The notes under the pieces: model-generated
What the model saw: only the letters and a program-made list of their open reading frames with translations
Database searches by the model: none
Told to the model about the DNA's origin: nothing
Shown here: piece by piece, positions 49,471-58,407 of the stretch
Position numbering within the stretch: position 1 is the first letter of the stretch
Layout of the letters: each line of letters starts with the position of its first letter
Assembly (NCBI GenBank): GCA_017601225.1
Contig: JAFNIX010000010.1
Location: 1 to 64,000, forward strand
Length of the DNA stretch: 64,000 nt
Reading direction: 5' to 3'
From: Candidatus Brockarchaeota archaeon
GTDB lineage: Archaea; Thermoproteota; EX4484-205; JAAOZP01
Translations under genes and position numbers: made by a program

Positions 49471-51606
49471 ATGAAACAGGTTATATACGTCAGAAGGAAC
49501 ATCAAAATTGAAGAAGTGCCGGTACCCATAATTGGAGATAATGAAGTGCTAGTTGCTAATGTTGCTTCCTGTATTAGTATTGGTACCGAAATTCGTTCAA
49601 TTAGCTTGAGGTCTAAAAATATTGTTAAAATTGGACTCGATATAGTGAAAAAAAATCCAGAATTAATTGAAAAACTTAAGAGTATTATGAAATCATATGG
49701 TATAATAAAATCGTATCATATAATTAGGGAGCGGATAAATGAACCATATATGCTTGGCTACTCCAGTGCTGGAGTAGTTGTTGAAGTTGGAAAAAATGTC
49801 GAACATGTAAAAGTAGGGGATAGAGTGGCTTGTGGTGGAACAGGATATGCGGTTCATGCAGAATTCATACGTGTTCCTAAGAATCTCTGTGTAAAGGTTC
49901 CTGAAAATGTAAGTTTTGAGGAAGCTGCTTTCACTACTATTGGAGCAATAGCACTTCAAGGAATTAGAAGGGCCGATGCCAAGATAGGTGAAAGGATTGG
50001 AGTTATTGGTCTTGGGCTTATAGGGCTTTTAACAACTCAGATTCTTAAAGCTGCAGGCTGCAAGGTTATTGGTTTCGATTTAAATAAAGATAAGGTTGAG
50101 TTGGCTAGAAAAGTAGGAGCAGACGCGTCATATAAGGCTGACGATGTAGACACTATAAAAATGGCCGAATTATTTTCGGATGGAGTCGGTTTGGATGCAG
50201 TAATCATAGCCGCAACATCAGCAAGTAGTAAGCCTATTAATGACGCTCTTAAGATGATACGGAAAAAGGGAAAAGTTATTGTTGTCGGTGATGTAAGTAT
50301 TGCTATTTCACGTGAATCATTCTATGAAAAAGAAGCCGATATTCTGATTTCAACATCTTATGGTCCAGGAAGATATGATCCTCTCTACGAAGAAAAAGGA
50401 ATCGACTATCCAATTTCATACGTGAGGTGGACTGAGCAACGAAATATGGAGACCTTCTTGGAATTATTGTCTTCAAGAAAAATTGATGTGAAGTCGCTTA
50501 TAACGCATGTATTTTCTGTTGAACAGGCCAGTAAAGCATATGAGAGTGCAAATAGCGGAAATGCTATAGGAATTATCCTAAAATATGCTGAATGGCAGGA
50601 ACAGAGACCGCTTGAGAGGATAGTGAAACTCCCATACATAAATGAATTAGGTGGTTCTATTAACGTTGGGATTATAGGTGCAGGGAATTTCACAAGACTC
50701 GTATTACTACCCAATCTGCTTAAAATACCTGGATTAAAAATAAGTTCTATCTGTGCCCTTACTGGCCCTAAGTTAAAATATCTTGCAGAAAAGTACAAAA
50801 TTGGGTATATTACGACAGATTACCGAAATATCATTAATGATTCAAATACGGATCTTGTGATAGTTACGACACGACATAATCTGCATGCAAAAATTGCAAT
50901 GGAGGCGTTAAATTTAGGCAAACACGTATATGTAGAAAAACCGTTAGCAATCAACATAGATGAATTAAAAAATGTAATACAGGTAGCAGAAAACTCCAAA
51001 GGTATACTTTTCGTCGGGTTTAATCGTAGGTTCTCTCCATTCACCTATAGACTAAAAGAAACGCTGTCAAAAACGGCTGGGCCTATGATGATAAATTATA
51101 TAGTTAATGCTGGATCTCTGCCTGCTGAATACTGGATTTATGATCCTGAAGAAGGTGGTGGAAGAATAGTAGGAGAATGTGTTCATTTCTTTGACCTAAT
51201 GAATTATATTATAGATAGTGATCCGGTCGAAATTAGTATCATGCCGATTGATTCACATGTGAAAACAATAAAATCCAGTGATAATATGGTTGTATCGATA
51301 AAATACAAAAATGGTTCTGTAGGGAACTTAATATACACTTCAATTGGAAGTCCAGCATATCCTAAAGAAGTGATACATGTACAAAGATCTGGGCTAGTTA
51401 TTGAAGTCAATGACTTTAAGGAATTAGTCATACATGAAAAGAAAAAAAAGAGAATGTCCGCCAGAATGCAAGATAAAGGACATTATAATGAACTAGTTAG
51501 ACTTATTGAGGGAATAAAGACTGGTATTTCACCAATTCCTCTCAAAGATATATATATTGCACATGAAATTGCTTTCAAAGTTAATGATATGGCTTGGAAA
51601 AAATGA
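49471..51606 (+). CDS. Bi-domain oxidoreductase (zinc-type ADH fused to Gfo/Idh/MocA)
   Basis: A 711-residue fusion. Residues 1-about 365 are an MDR dehydrogenase with a GLGLIG Rossmann loop; the zinc-ligand cysteine/histidine pattern of true alcohol dehydrogenases looks eroded. Residues about 380-711 are a Gfo/Idh/MocA oxidoreductase (GIIGAGNF, then EKPLAINIDE and NRRFSPF). Such fusions occur in surface polysaccharide clusters and are thought to make unusual sugars. The Gfo/Idh domain has the conserved EKP catalytic lysine. Confidence 0.85.
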   Translation: MKQVIYVRRNIKIEEVPVPIIGDNEVLVANVASCISIGTEIRSISLRSKNIVKIGLDIVKKNPELIEKLKSIMKSYGIIKSYHIIRERINEPYMLGYSSAGVVVEVGKNVEHVKVGDRVACGGTGYAVHAEFIRVPKNLCVKVPENVSFEEAAFTTIGAIALQGIRRADAKIGERIGVIGLGLIGLLTTQILKAAGCKVIGFDLNKDKVELARKVGADASYKADDVDTIKMAELFSDGVGLDAVIIAATSASSKPINDALKMIRKKGKVIVVGDVSIAISRESFYEKEADILISTSYGPGRYDPLYEEKGIDYPISYVRWTEQRNMETFLELLSSRKIDVKSLITHVFSVEQASKAYESANSGNAIGIILKYAEWQEQRPLERIVKLPYINELGGSINVGIIGAGNFTRLVLLPNLLKIPGLKISSICALTGPKLKYLAEKYKIGYITTDYRNIINDSNTDLVIVTTRHNLHAKIAMEALNLGKHVYVEKPLAINIDELKNVIQVAENSKGILFVGFNRRFSPFTYRLKETLSKTAGPMMINYIVNAGSLPAEYWIYDPEEGGGRIVGECVHFFDLMNYIIDSDPVEISIMPIDSHVKTIKSSDNMVVSIKYKNGSVGNLIYTSIGSPAYPKEVIHVQRSGLVIEVNDFKELVIHEKKKKRMSARMQDKGHYNELVRLIEGIKTGISPIPLKDIYIAHEIAFKVNDMAWKK

Positions 51607-52790
51607 GGATATTACAGCTATGCCAAAAGTTTCATCCTAATGTTGCTTCTGGTTCAACTGTAGTCGTATATAATATAAGTCGAATGTTAGCAAAAAGAGG
51701 ACATCAGGTAACTGTGTTTACTTCCGATATGAAAGATAGTTCTAACAGGTTAAAAACTTCCTTTGTAGAGCAGATTGATGGAATAGATGTTTATCGCTTT
51801 CGAAGCTTTGCCACATTTATAACGAGAAACTTTAAATGGTTTGTAACTCCTCAAATTATTTCTAAACTAAATAATATTAAATATTTTGATATTATTCATA
51901 TTCACGAACATCGAAACTTTCAAGCCATGATTATTCGTTATTATGTCAAAAATTTTGCTATTCCTTATGTTTTGCAAGCCCATGGTTCTCTACCTAGATT
52001 TAAGCCTTGGGATAAATTAAAGTGGTTTTATGATTTACTTTTTGGCTATCCGTTATTACGTGATGCTTCTAGAGTCGTGGCTCTGAGTAGTTGGGAGGCC
52101 AAGCAATACAAGCTTATAGGAATATTGGAAAAAAAGATCGTTACAATCCCTAATGGTATTGACCTGTCTGAGTACGCTACCCTTCCGCCAAAAGGCTTTT
52201 TCAAAAGCGAGTACAACATACCCCAGGACAAGAAGATCATACTATACTTGGGCAGAATCCATAGGATTAAGGGAATAGATTTCCTGATAAAAGCCTATGC
52301 GTATCTAGTGAAGAAAATAGGCTATAAAGATGCTATCCTTATAATAGCTGGGCCAGACGACGGATACTTAAACGAGGCGAAAGCCTTAGCGAAATCCTTA
52401 AAAATAGATGATTCCATAATTTTCACAGGTTTATTATCTAAAGAAGAGAAAATCAATGCTCTTGTTGATTCCAGTTTATGTGCTTACTTAGGACCTTATG
52501 AGCCATTTGGAATAGTTACCCTTGAGGCGGCTGCTGCTTCGATACCGGTAGTTATATGTGAAGGGACACCTATGTCTGAGATTCTTAAAAATGGAAATTT
52601 TGGATTTTCGGTTAGGTATAATGATGTTGTTTCATTATCTTCTGTAATGCTTAAAATATTGGATGATGAAGAGCTTGCTAGTGCTCTTGGCAGAAATGGA
52701 CGAAAATATGTTTTCGAAAATTTAGGCTGGGAGAAAATAATTAGAAAGTACGAACAGATGTATAAAGAAATTATTGAAAATAGAGTGTGA
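51603..52790 (+). CDS. GT4 glycosyltransferase
   Basis: A 395-residue GT-B retaining glycosyltransferase. Acceptor half starts MRILQLCQKFHP; donor half has YLGRIHRIKGIDFLI and PFGIVTLEAAAASIPVV (EX7E motif). ATG 51603 overlaps the previous stop by 4 bases. A stretch around 52140-52410 is G+C-richer than the rest, suggesting a mosaic origin. Confidence 0.88.
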   Translation: MRILQLCQKFHPNVASGSTVVVYNISRMLAKRGHQVTVFTSDMKDSSNRLKTSFVEQIDGIDVYRFRSFATFITRNFKWFVTPQIISKLNNIKYFDIIHIHEHRNFQAMIIRYYVKNFAIPYVLQAHGSLPRFKPWDKLKWFYDLLFGYPLLRDASRVVALSSWEAKQYKLIGILEKKIVTIPNGIDLSEYATLPPKGFFKSEYNIPQDKKIILYLGRIHRIKGIDFLIKAYAYLVKKIGYKDAILIIAGPDDGYLNEAKALAKSLKIDDSIIFTGLLSKEEKINALVDSSLCAYLGPYEPFGIVTLEAAAASIPVVICEGTPMSEILKNGNFGFSVRYNDVVSLSSVMLKILDDEELASALGRNGRKYVFENLGWEKIIRKYEQMYKEIIENRV

Positions 52791-52895
52791 ATTGTTGAGC
52801 GTAGACTTTAGTAGATTTTTGCTGGTAATTTTTTTCATCGCATTTATTTTAACTTGTCCACTTCTAGGATTATCATAACTAAAACGGTGTGACTG

Positions 52896-54032
52896 ATGAA
52901 AATACTTATGATGGCTTCTTCCTCCGGTGTCGGTCTTACTTATCACCTTACTCGACTCTCTATTGCACTTAAACAGATGGGAAACGATATAATTGTCCTT
53001 TCTGGACCTAATGAGCAGGTCAGCGGATTATCAATGGAGCTAAAGAAAAACGGGATCAAGCATTTCGTTAGCAAATATATCGATCATGCAGACTTTGCTT
53101 CTCTCTTCAATTGCGGAAAAGACATTTCGCGAATTTTAAAAAAATACGATATAGACATTATACATGCTAATAGTTCAACTCACGCATTTTCTGCATATTT
53201 TGCAGTTCATTCATCAACTGTTATAAATAAGCCTGCCATTATAACAAGTGTTCATTCAGTTCCGCGAGGTGCTTTAAAAATACCAAAATGGATTTCAATG
53301 ATTTCCATATTAAACATAGCTTCCAGCATAGTACTTCCTGTGTCAAATTATACTAAAAAGCAATTCATAAAGCATGGTTTAATTCCCCAGAAAGCAGTAA
53401 CGATGTATAACGCTATTGAGTTAGATGTTTTTGATGAAGCTGCAAAGAAAGCAGAGCTTAGTCTTGATGTTTCTGTAGGAACGGTTGTAACATATGCAGC
53501 AAATTTAATTCCAATAAAAGGTCATGAATATTTCTTAATGGCTGCTGCGAGGGTCTTAAAAAAACATAGGGCGAAATTCTTGATAGTTGGAGATGGACCT
53601 AGAAAGAAATATCTTCAGAAGATTGCCTATAAATTAGGAATACTAAATGATGTTTTATTTACGGGCCGCATTAACTGGCCTTACATATACTATTTACTCT
53701 CTAACAAAACCGATATCTGCGTTTCTTCATCACTTTCGGAGAACTTTCCTTTCTATATACTAGAATGTATGGCTGCTCGGAAACCTATTGTGACAACAAA
53801 TGTTGGAGGAATTTCTGAAGCAGTAATAAATGGAATAAATGGTTATCTGGTTCCACCAAAAGATCCATTATCACTATCGGAAGCCATACTTCAATTAATA
53901 AAAAAGCCAGAAAAAGCAACAGAAATTGGTCTTAATGGAAGAAGAATAGTTGAAAGAAATTTTACTATGAAAAAATTGACTAATAAGTTAAAGAATGTTT
54001 ATGAATACGCTTTGGGTTCGAAAGGAATTTAG
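52896..54032 (+). CDS. GT4 glycosyltransferase
   Basis: A 378-residue GT-B enzyme starting MKILMMASSSGVG, with NLIPIKGHEYFL and SENFPFYILECMAARKPIV. Sugar and linkage are unknown. A 105-base spacer with a tiny hydrophobic ORF precedes it. Confidence 0.88.
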   Translation: MKILMMASSSGVGLTYHLTRLSIALKQMGNDIIVLSGPNEQVSGLSMELKKNGIKHFVSKYIDHADFASLFNCGKDISRILKKYDIDIIHANSSTHAFSAYFAVHSSTVINKPAIITSVHSVPRGALKIPKWISMISILNIASSIVLPVSNYTKKQFIKHGLIPQKAVTMYNAIELDVFDEAAKKAELSLDVSVGTVVTYAANLIPIKGHEYFLMAAARVLKKHRAKFLIVGDGPRKKYLQKIAYKLGILNDVLFTGRINWPYIYYLLSNKTDICVSSSLSENFPFYILECMAARKPIVTTNVGGISEAVINGINGYLVPPKDPLSLSEAILQLIKKPEKATEIGLNGRRIVERNFTMKKLTNKLKNVYEYALGSKGI

Positions 54033-54047
54033 ATACGTGAATATTAG

Positions 54048-55799
54048 ATGCCAAGCAGAGTTTTTCTTTTAAGCGCATCTCTTTTAGTTTTGTGCACTAT
54101 GGTTTTTTTCATATATGAATACGCACTTCTACCTCAAAAGTTGCCAGTTTTTACTTTTTATATTATAGCTCTGTTGATTTCATTATTAATTGTAGTGATT
54201 ACTTTTTATTCAAATAGATTGTTAACTATCGTACTCTTAATAGCTTGTATTTACTTCTTGATTAAGGAAGCATTTTTATCTGTAACACCCATGTCAATAA
54301 TTACTTTGTATCTTGATAATTACATAGTTTATCAGGTAGCAAATGGAATTTCTAAGTTTTCCCATATCCCTCCTGCTGATTACTACTCAGGAAGTGCATT
54401 ATCCGTAGCAAAACAACCTATTAGTCCTATATATGCCGTAATTTTTTCAGATGTTATTGGCATCCCATTAAATTCAATTTTAAGACATATCGGTTGCATT
54501 ATTAGCGGTTTAGTCCTTCCGTTGGTCGCATATCTCCCTTATAAGATATTAAACATACATTTCGATGCCAAGGTCTCTAAGTTTAGTTGGTTGTCCTTAT
54601 TATTCTCGCCTTGGCTGATCTTCTTTCTAATATGGGGCCACTATTCGATATATAGTATTATTTATTTTGCGATAATGCTATACTCTATAATGGAATTTGT
54701 TTTGGCAAATAGGAATATGTATTCACACCTAATCTTCTGGATTATACTAGCTTTCGGAATTGCATTTGCACACGCATATATGGCTGTTCTGGCGTTTGTT
54801 GTTTACAGTTTAATTTTTATTGTATTTATGGTGTCTTCATTTTCGGTTAAAAAGCACGCACGTGCTCTTCTTAACCGTTTCTTCAGCTTTTTTGCCACAT
54901 ATGCAATTATTTTTCTTATATACTTACTTTGGTATAGTTTTTTCTATATCAGGTCAATTGAACATATACTAAGAGCATTTGTAGAAACTTTAGAAGCTGG
55001 AAATCCATCCGTAGGATTGGCCTACAACTTTGCACCGAGCAAGATTAATGTGCCATTTTATGTTAGAATTTTAAGGTGGTCTGGAGCAGTTTCTTGGATA
55101 TTCTTATCTGCAGTTTCTTTTATTTTCCTTTTACAGAAATATAGAAGTTCAAAAATAACTTTGATCTATGCTATATTTATTTGTATAGGATTTGTGGGTT
55201 CAATCACTGCTCTACCATACATTTTTGATCAAAAATTTGGCGTTGATCTATTTTCTAGATCTGTTTACTTCTTTGGTTTGATGAGTGCTTCTCCATTTAT
55301 TGGCTTAGCGTCCAAATATTTTTCAGGAAAGCTGAAACAAATATTCTTTCTAATTATGTTATTTTTAATTGTTAATTTTGGTATTATTATGAGTCCTGAA
55401 GATTTTCAGAGTTGGCATTATCCAATAAAAAGTGGTGAAGATGTCCGCCTTTATCCATCAGAGTGGGTTGCTGCGGGACTTTTTTCGTTAAATTATGGTA
55501 AAAGTCTGAGTGCTGCATGCGGTTTAAGGCAAGGGGTATCCAAGGTTGGTTACTTTGCTAGACTAAACTACTACGAAATACAACCATCCGTATCAAATAG
55601 AGAACATTTCATTTCCCCGGACAAATGGGATGAACTAAAAGATTATTGGACAGACTATTGCTTTCTTAGAAAAAGTATAACTATTTATGAAGAAGTACCT
55701 GGTTACATTGTTAATAAAGACATTTTTAAACGTCTGGTGAATAACGTCAATATCATGTATACATGCACGGATGTTTTTATGATTTACTACCCAAATTAA
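54048..55799 (+). CDS. Large polytopic membrane protein (GT-C-like)
   Basis: A 583-residue protein with about a dozen hydrophobic segments and a soluble C-terminal tail of about 150 residues. An acidic loop after the first helices (TLYLDNYIVYQ) resembles the outer acidic loop of lipid-linked GT-C transferases or polymerases. It could be a glycan polymerase or a polyprenyl-phosphate sugar transferase. Flanked by GT4 genes. Confidence 0.6.
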   Translation: MPSRVFLLSASLLVLCTMVFFIYEYALLPQKLPVFTFYIIALLISLLIVVITFYSNRLLTIVLLIACIYFLIKEAFLSVTPMSIITLYLDNYIVYQVANGISKFSHIPPADYYSGSALSVAKQPISPIYAVIFSDVIGIPLNSILRHIGCIISGLVLPLVAYLPYKILNIHFDAKVSKFSWLSLLFSPWLIFFLIWGHYSIYSIIYFAIMLYSIMEFVLANRNMYSHLIFWIILAFGIAFAHAYMAVLAFVVYSLIFIVFMVSSFSVKKHARALLNRFFSFFATYAIIFLIYLLWYSFFYIRSIEHILRAFVETLEAGNPSVGLAYNFAPSKINVPFYVRILRWSGAVSWIFLSAVSFIFLLQKYRSSKITLIYAIFICIGFVGSITALPYIFDQKFGVDLFSRSVYFFGLMSASPFIGLASKYFSGKLKQIFFLIMLFLIVNFGIIMSPEDFQSWHYPIKSGEDVRLYPSEWVAAGLFSLNYGKSLSAACGLRQGVSKVGYFARLNYYEIQPSVSNREHFISPDKWDELKDYWTDYCFLRKSITIYEEVPGYIVNKDIFKRLVNNVNIMYTCTDVFMIYYPN

Positions 55800-55800
55800 A

Positions 55801-56919
55801 ATGAAAATTCTTATTATTGGTTCTCGCATTTCAAATCCTTATCTAGGTCCTTCAGTGGTTCTTCACAATACTTTAAAAGGATTTATAGAAATTCAAAAAG
55901 AGCTGATAAATAATAACATTATGGTGACTTTCTTATCTTTAAACGATAATGTAAGGAAAAAAATTTCGGGAAATATAGATATGGTTGGCTTAAAAATTTA
56001 TCCTTCCTTAACATTTACAGGAGAAATACAATTTACTTTGAACAAACCTAAAGAAACGTTTGATATAGTGCACTCTCATGATATTTACTCTTTGTTACCT
56101 TATTTGGTTTCAAAAATACCTACGGTTTTTACTCTTCATGGAATATTTTGGAAAGAAAAAAAATTTGCTAAAAACAAATTTTTAGCTGAATATACTGCCT
56201 TATTAAATACTATAAGACTAAGACTCTATTATAATCGGCTTTCAAAGTTCGTGGCAATTTCTCCATATGTTATTGATGAACTTACTTTAAAAGGATTTAA
56301 CACGGAAAAGGTTGTTGTGATAGAAAATCCGGTATCGAGTGAATTCTTTGAAGTTGACAAAAAAGAATGTAACATGATTCTTTATCCCGCAACCCTGAAG
56401 TTGTTAAAGAACCAACTGGGCTTTCTTAAAGCAGTTTCGCTTATTAAGGCCGAGCTTAAAGATTACAGGATTGTCTTTGCTGGATCAGGTGATATGGACT
56501 ATTATTTGAAGCTTAGGGATTTTACAAAGAAGAATGATTTAAATGCGGTTTTTCTCGGAAGTGTTCCTTACAATAAGATGCTGAAGCTTTTTTCTCAGGC
56601 ATCTCTAACGGCTTTGATCTCTTTCCAAGAAACTTTGCCAATGGCGATTCTAGAAGCTTTAGCCACAGGCACACCTGTCATTACTTCTAATGTCGGCGGT
56701 CTGAAATACCTTATAAAAAATTCATTTAATGGATTCTTAGTGAACCCGAATAAACCTAATATTATAGCAGAGAAACTTCTTATTCTAATTCAAGATAGAG
56801 GGTTACGGATTCAATTGGGTAGAAATGCAAAAAAAGATGCTGAGCGATTCAGAAGCGAGAACATAGCTAAAAAGCTGTTAAAACTTTATATGGAAATACA
56901 AAGAGTATCGCTATCTTGA
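55801..56919 (+). CDS. GT4 glycosyltransferase
   Basis: A 372-residue GT-B enzyme starting MKILIIGSRISNPYLGPS, with YPATLKLLKNQLGFL and SFQETLPMAILEALATGTPVI. It begins one base after the previous stop and ends the A+T-rich run of glycosyltransferases. Confidence 0.88.
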   Translation: MKILIIGSRISNPYLGPSVVLHNTLKGFIEIQKELINNNIMVTFLSLNDNVRKKISGNIDMVGLKIYPSLTFTGEIQFTLNKPKETFDIVHSHDIYSLLPYLVSKIPTVFTLHGIFWKEKKFAKNKFLAEYTALLNTIRLRLYYNRLSKFVAISPYVIDELTLKGFNTEKVVVIENPVSSEFFEVDKKECNMILYPATLKLLKNQLGFLKAVSLIKAELKDYRIVFAGSGDMDYYLKLRDFTKKNDLNAVFLGSVPYNKMLKLFSQASLTALISFQETLPMAILEALATGTPVITSNVGGLKYLIKNSFNGFLVNPNKPNIIAEKLLILIQDRGLRIQLGRNAKKDAERFRSENIAKKLLKLYMEIQRVSLS

Positions 56920-56955
56920 AAACGGATACAAAGGTTCAAAAAGGTTTTTAAGAGT

Positions 56956-56979
56956 CACTATACTAGTGCGCTATACTAG
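56956..56979. promoter_or_regulatory. Repeat cluster upstream of wecC
   Basis: CTATACTAG occurs twice (56958-56966 and 56971-56979). The first copy lies inside a 13-base palindrome CACTA-TAC-TAGTG (56956-56968). The 192-base gap before wecC holds little else besides the wecC TATA box (TTTATATC, 57079-57086). Confidence 0.4.
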
Positions 56980-57111
56980 GTTTGGATACGCATGCTGCAA
57001 AATACATTAAGTATGCCCTGATCCATCAGCAATCCAGATTGCTCTATTTAAATAGAAGTCGTTGTCCGTTAACACGTGTTTATATCCTTTAATAATGGGA
57101 TTGAGAATCCT

Positions 57112-58407
57112 ATGAAACTTTGCGTTATTGGTTTGGGTTATGTAGGTCTTCCAGTAGCTATTGTTTTTGCTTCTAGGGGTTTAAAGGTTGTGGGTGTGGA
57201 TATTAACGTTGAAAAAATTATAGCTTTAAATAAAGGAAAATTGCCTTCTAAAGAACTTGGCCTTAGCAGGTTATTTGCCGAAGTTGCCAAGAATGGTATG
57301 TTGAATTTCTCCGGAGACATTTCATCTGGTGTTCAGTGTTCTGATGTAGTTATTTTAGCTGTTCCTACCCCAATCAGGGATGGGTTGGTCGATTTAAGAT
57401 ATCTTACTATTGCTCTTGAGGACGTCAGGGCTGAATTGCATAAGGGTCAATTAATCGTTATAGAGTCTACGATCCCGCCGGGAACTACCTTTGGTTTTGT
57501 AAAACCGTTTCTTGAGGCATCTGGTTTAAAGATTGGAGTTGACATTTACCTTGCCCATGTCCCTGAGCGTATAGCGCCTGGAAGGGCTATTGAAGAACTT
57601 TTAAATTCCCCCCGTGTCGTGGGAGGAGCAGACCCAGAATCCACACGAAGAGCCATTGAGGTATATAGCAAAGTTAATCCTAATCTCTACCCTACAGACG
57701 CCACAACAGCAGAATTTGTCAAGCTTATTGAAAACGCCTTTCGCGATATAAACATAGCTTACGCCAACCTCCTCGCGTTAATAGCCCAAAATATTGGCGT
57801 AGATGCTTACGAGGCGATTAGGCTTGCAAATACACATCCAAGGGTGAATATACATATGCCCGGTGCGGGTGTTGGCGGTCCGTGTTTAACGAAGGACCCG
57901 TACATGCTTGCATCGCTTTTCGGCGAATTCTGGGGCACTGAGCTCATTAAGCTTGCCAGAAGGATAAACGAGTATATGCCGAGCCATATGGTTGGACTGG
58001 TTGAGAAAGCTCTCAGCGAAAACGGTGTCGAATTGAGGGGAGCTAGGGTTGCTGTCTTAGGTGCAGCATATAAGGGTGGTGTTGACGACACTCGGGAAAG
58101 TCCCTCTAGACGTGTTGTCAAGGAGCTGCTTGAAATAGGGTTGGATGTCGTTGTCTACGATCCGTACACGCCGGAGTCCTTCGGGGCTAAAAGGGTTGAC
58201 AGCTTGGAAAATGCTGTTGGGAATGCTGACGCCATCGTCATAGTTACGGATCATCCTGAGTTCAAGACGATAGATTTGGATATGCTATCGAAAAAGATGA
58301 GGAACAGGATCATTATTGACGGGAGGCGGGTAATAGATCCTTACAGGGCTTGCGAGTCAGGTTTCAAATATTATGGGATAGGTTTCGGGAGGATGTTTAA
58401 GCTTTGA
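57112..58407 (+). CDS. wecC: UDP-N-acetylmannosamine dehydrogenase-type nucleotide-sugar dehydrogenase
   Basis: A 431-residue four-electron UDP-sugar dehydrogenase: N-terminal GLGYVGLP, central LIENAFRDINIA, catalytic Cys258 in GGPCLTKDP, and a C-terminal GAAYKGGVDDTRESP. Paired with wecB it would make UDP-ManNAc uronate. ATG 57112 is preferred over the upstream GTG/ATG because a TATA box lies 29 bases before it, so the gene is probably leaderless. Its 5' half is A+T-rich like the cassette; the 3' half is G+C-richer like the flank. Confidence 0.88.
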   Translation: MKLCVIGLGYVGLPVAIVFASRGLKVVGVDINVEKIIALNKGKLPSKELGLSRLFAEVAKNGMLNFSGDISSGVQCSDVVILAVPTPIRDGLVDLRYLTIALEDVRAELHKGQLIVIESTIPPGTTFGFVKPFLEASGLKIGVDIYLAHVPERIAPGRAIEELLNSPRVVGGADPESTRRAIEVYSKVNPNLYPTDATTAEFVKLIENAFRDINIAYANLLALIAQNIGVDAYEAIRLANTHPRVNIHMPGAGVGGPCLTKDPYMLASLFGEFWGTELIKLARRINEYMPSHMVGLVEKALSENGVELRGARVAVLGAAYKGGVDDTRESPSRRVVKELLEIGLDVVVYDPYTPESFGAKRVDSLENAVGNADAIVIVTDHPEFKTIDLDMLSKKMRNRIIIDGRRVIDPYRACESGFKYYGIGFGRMFKL

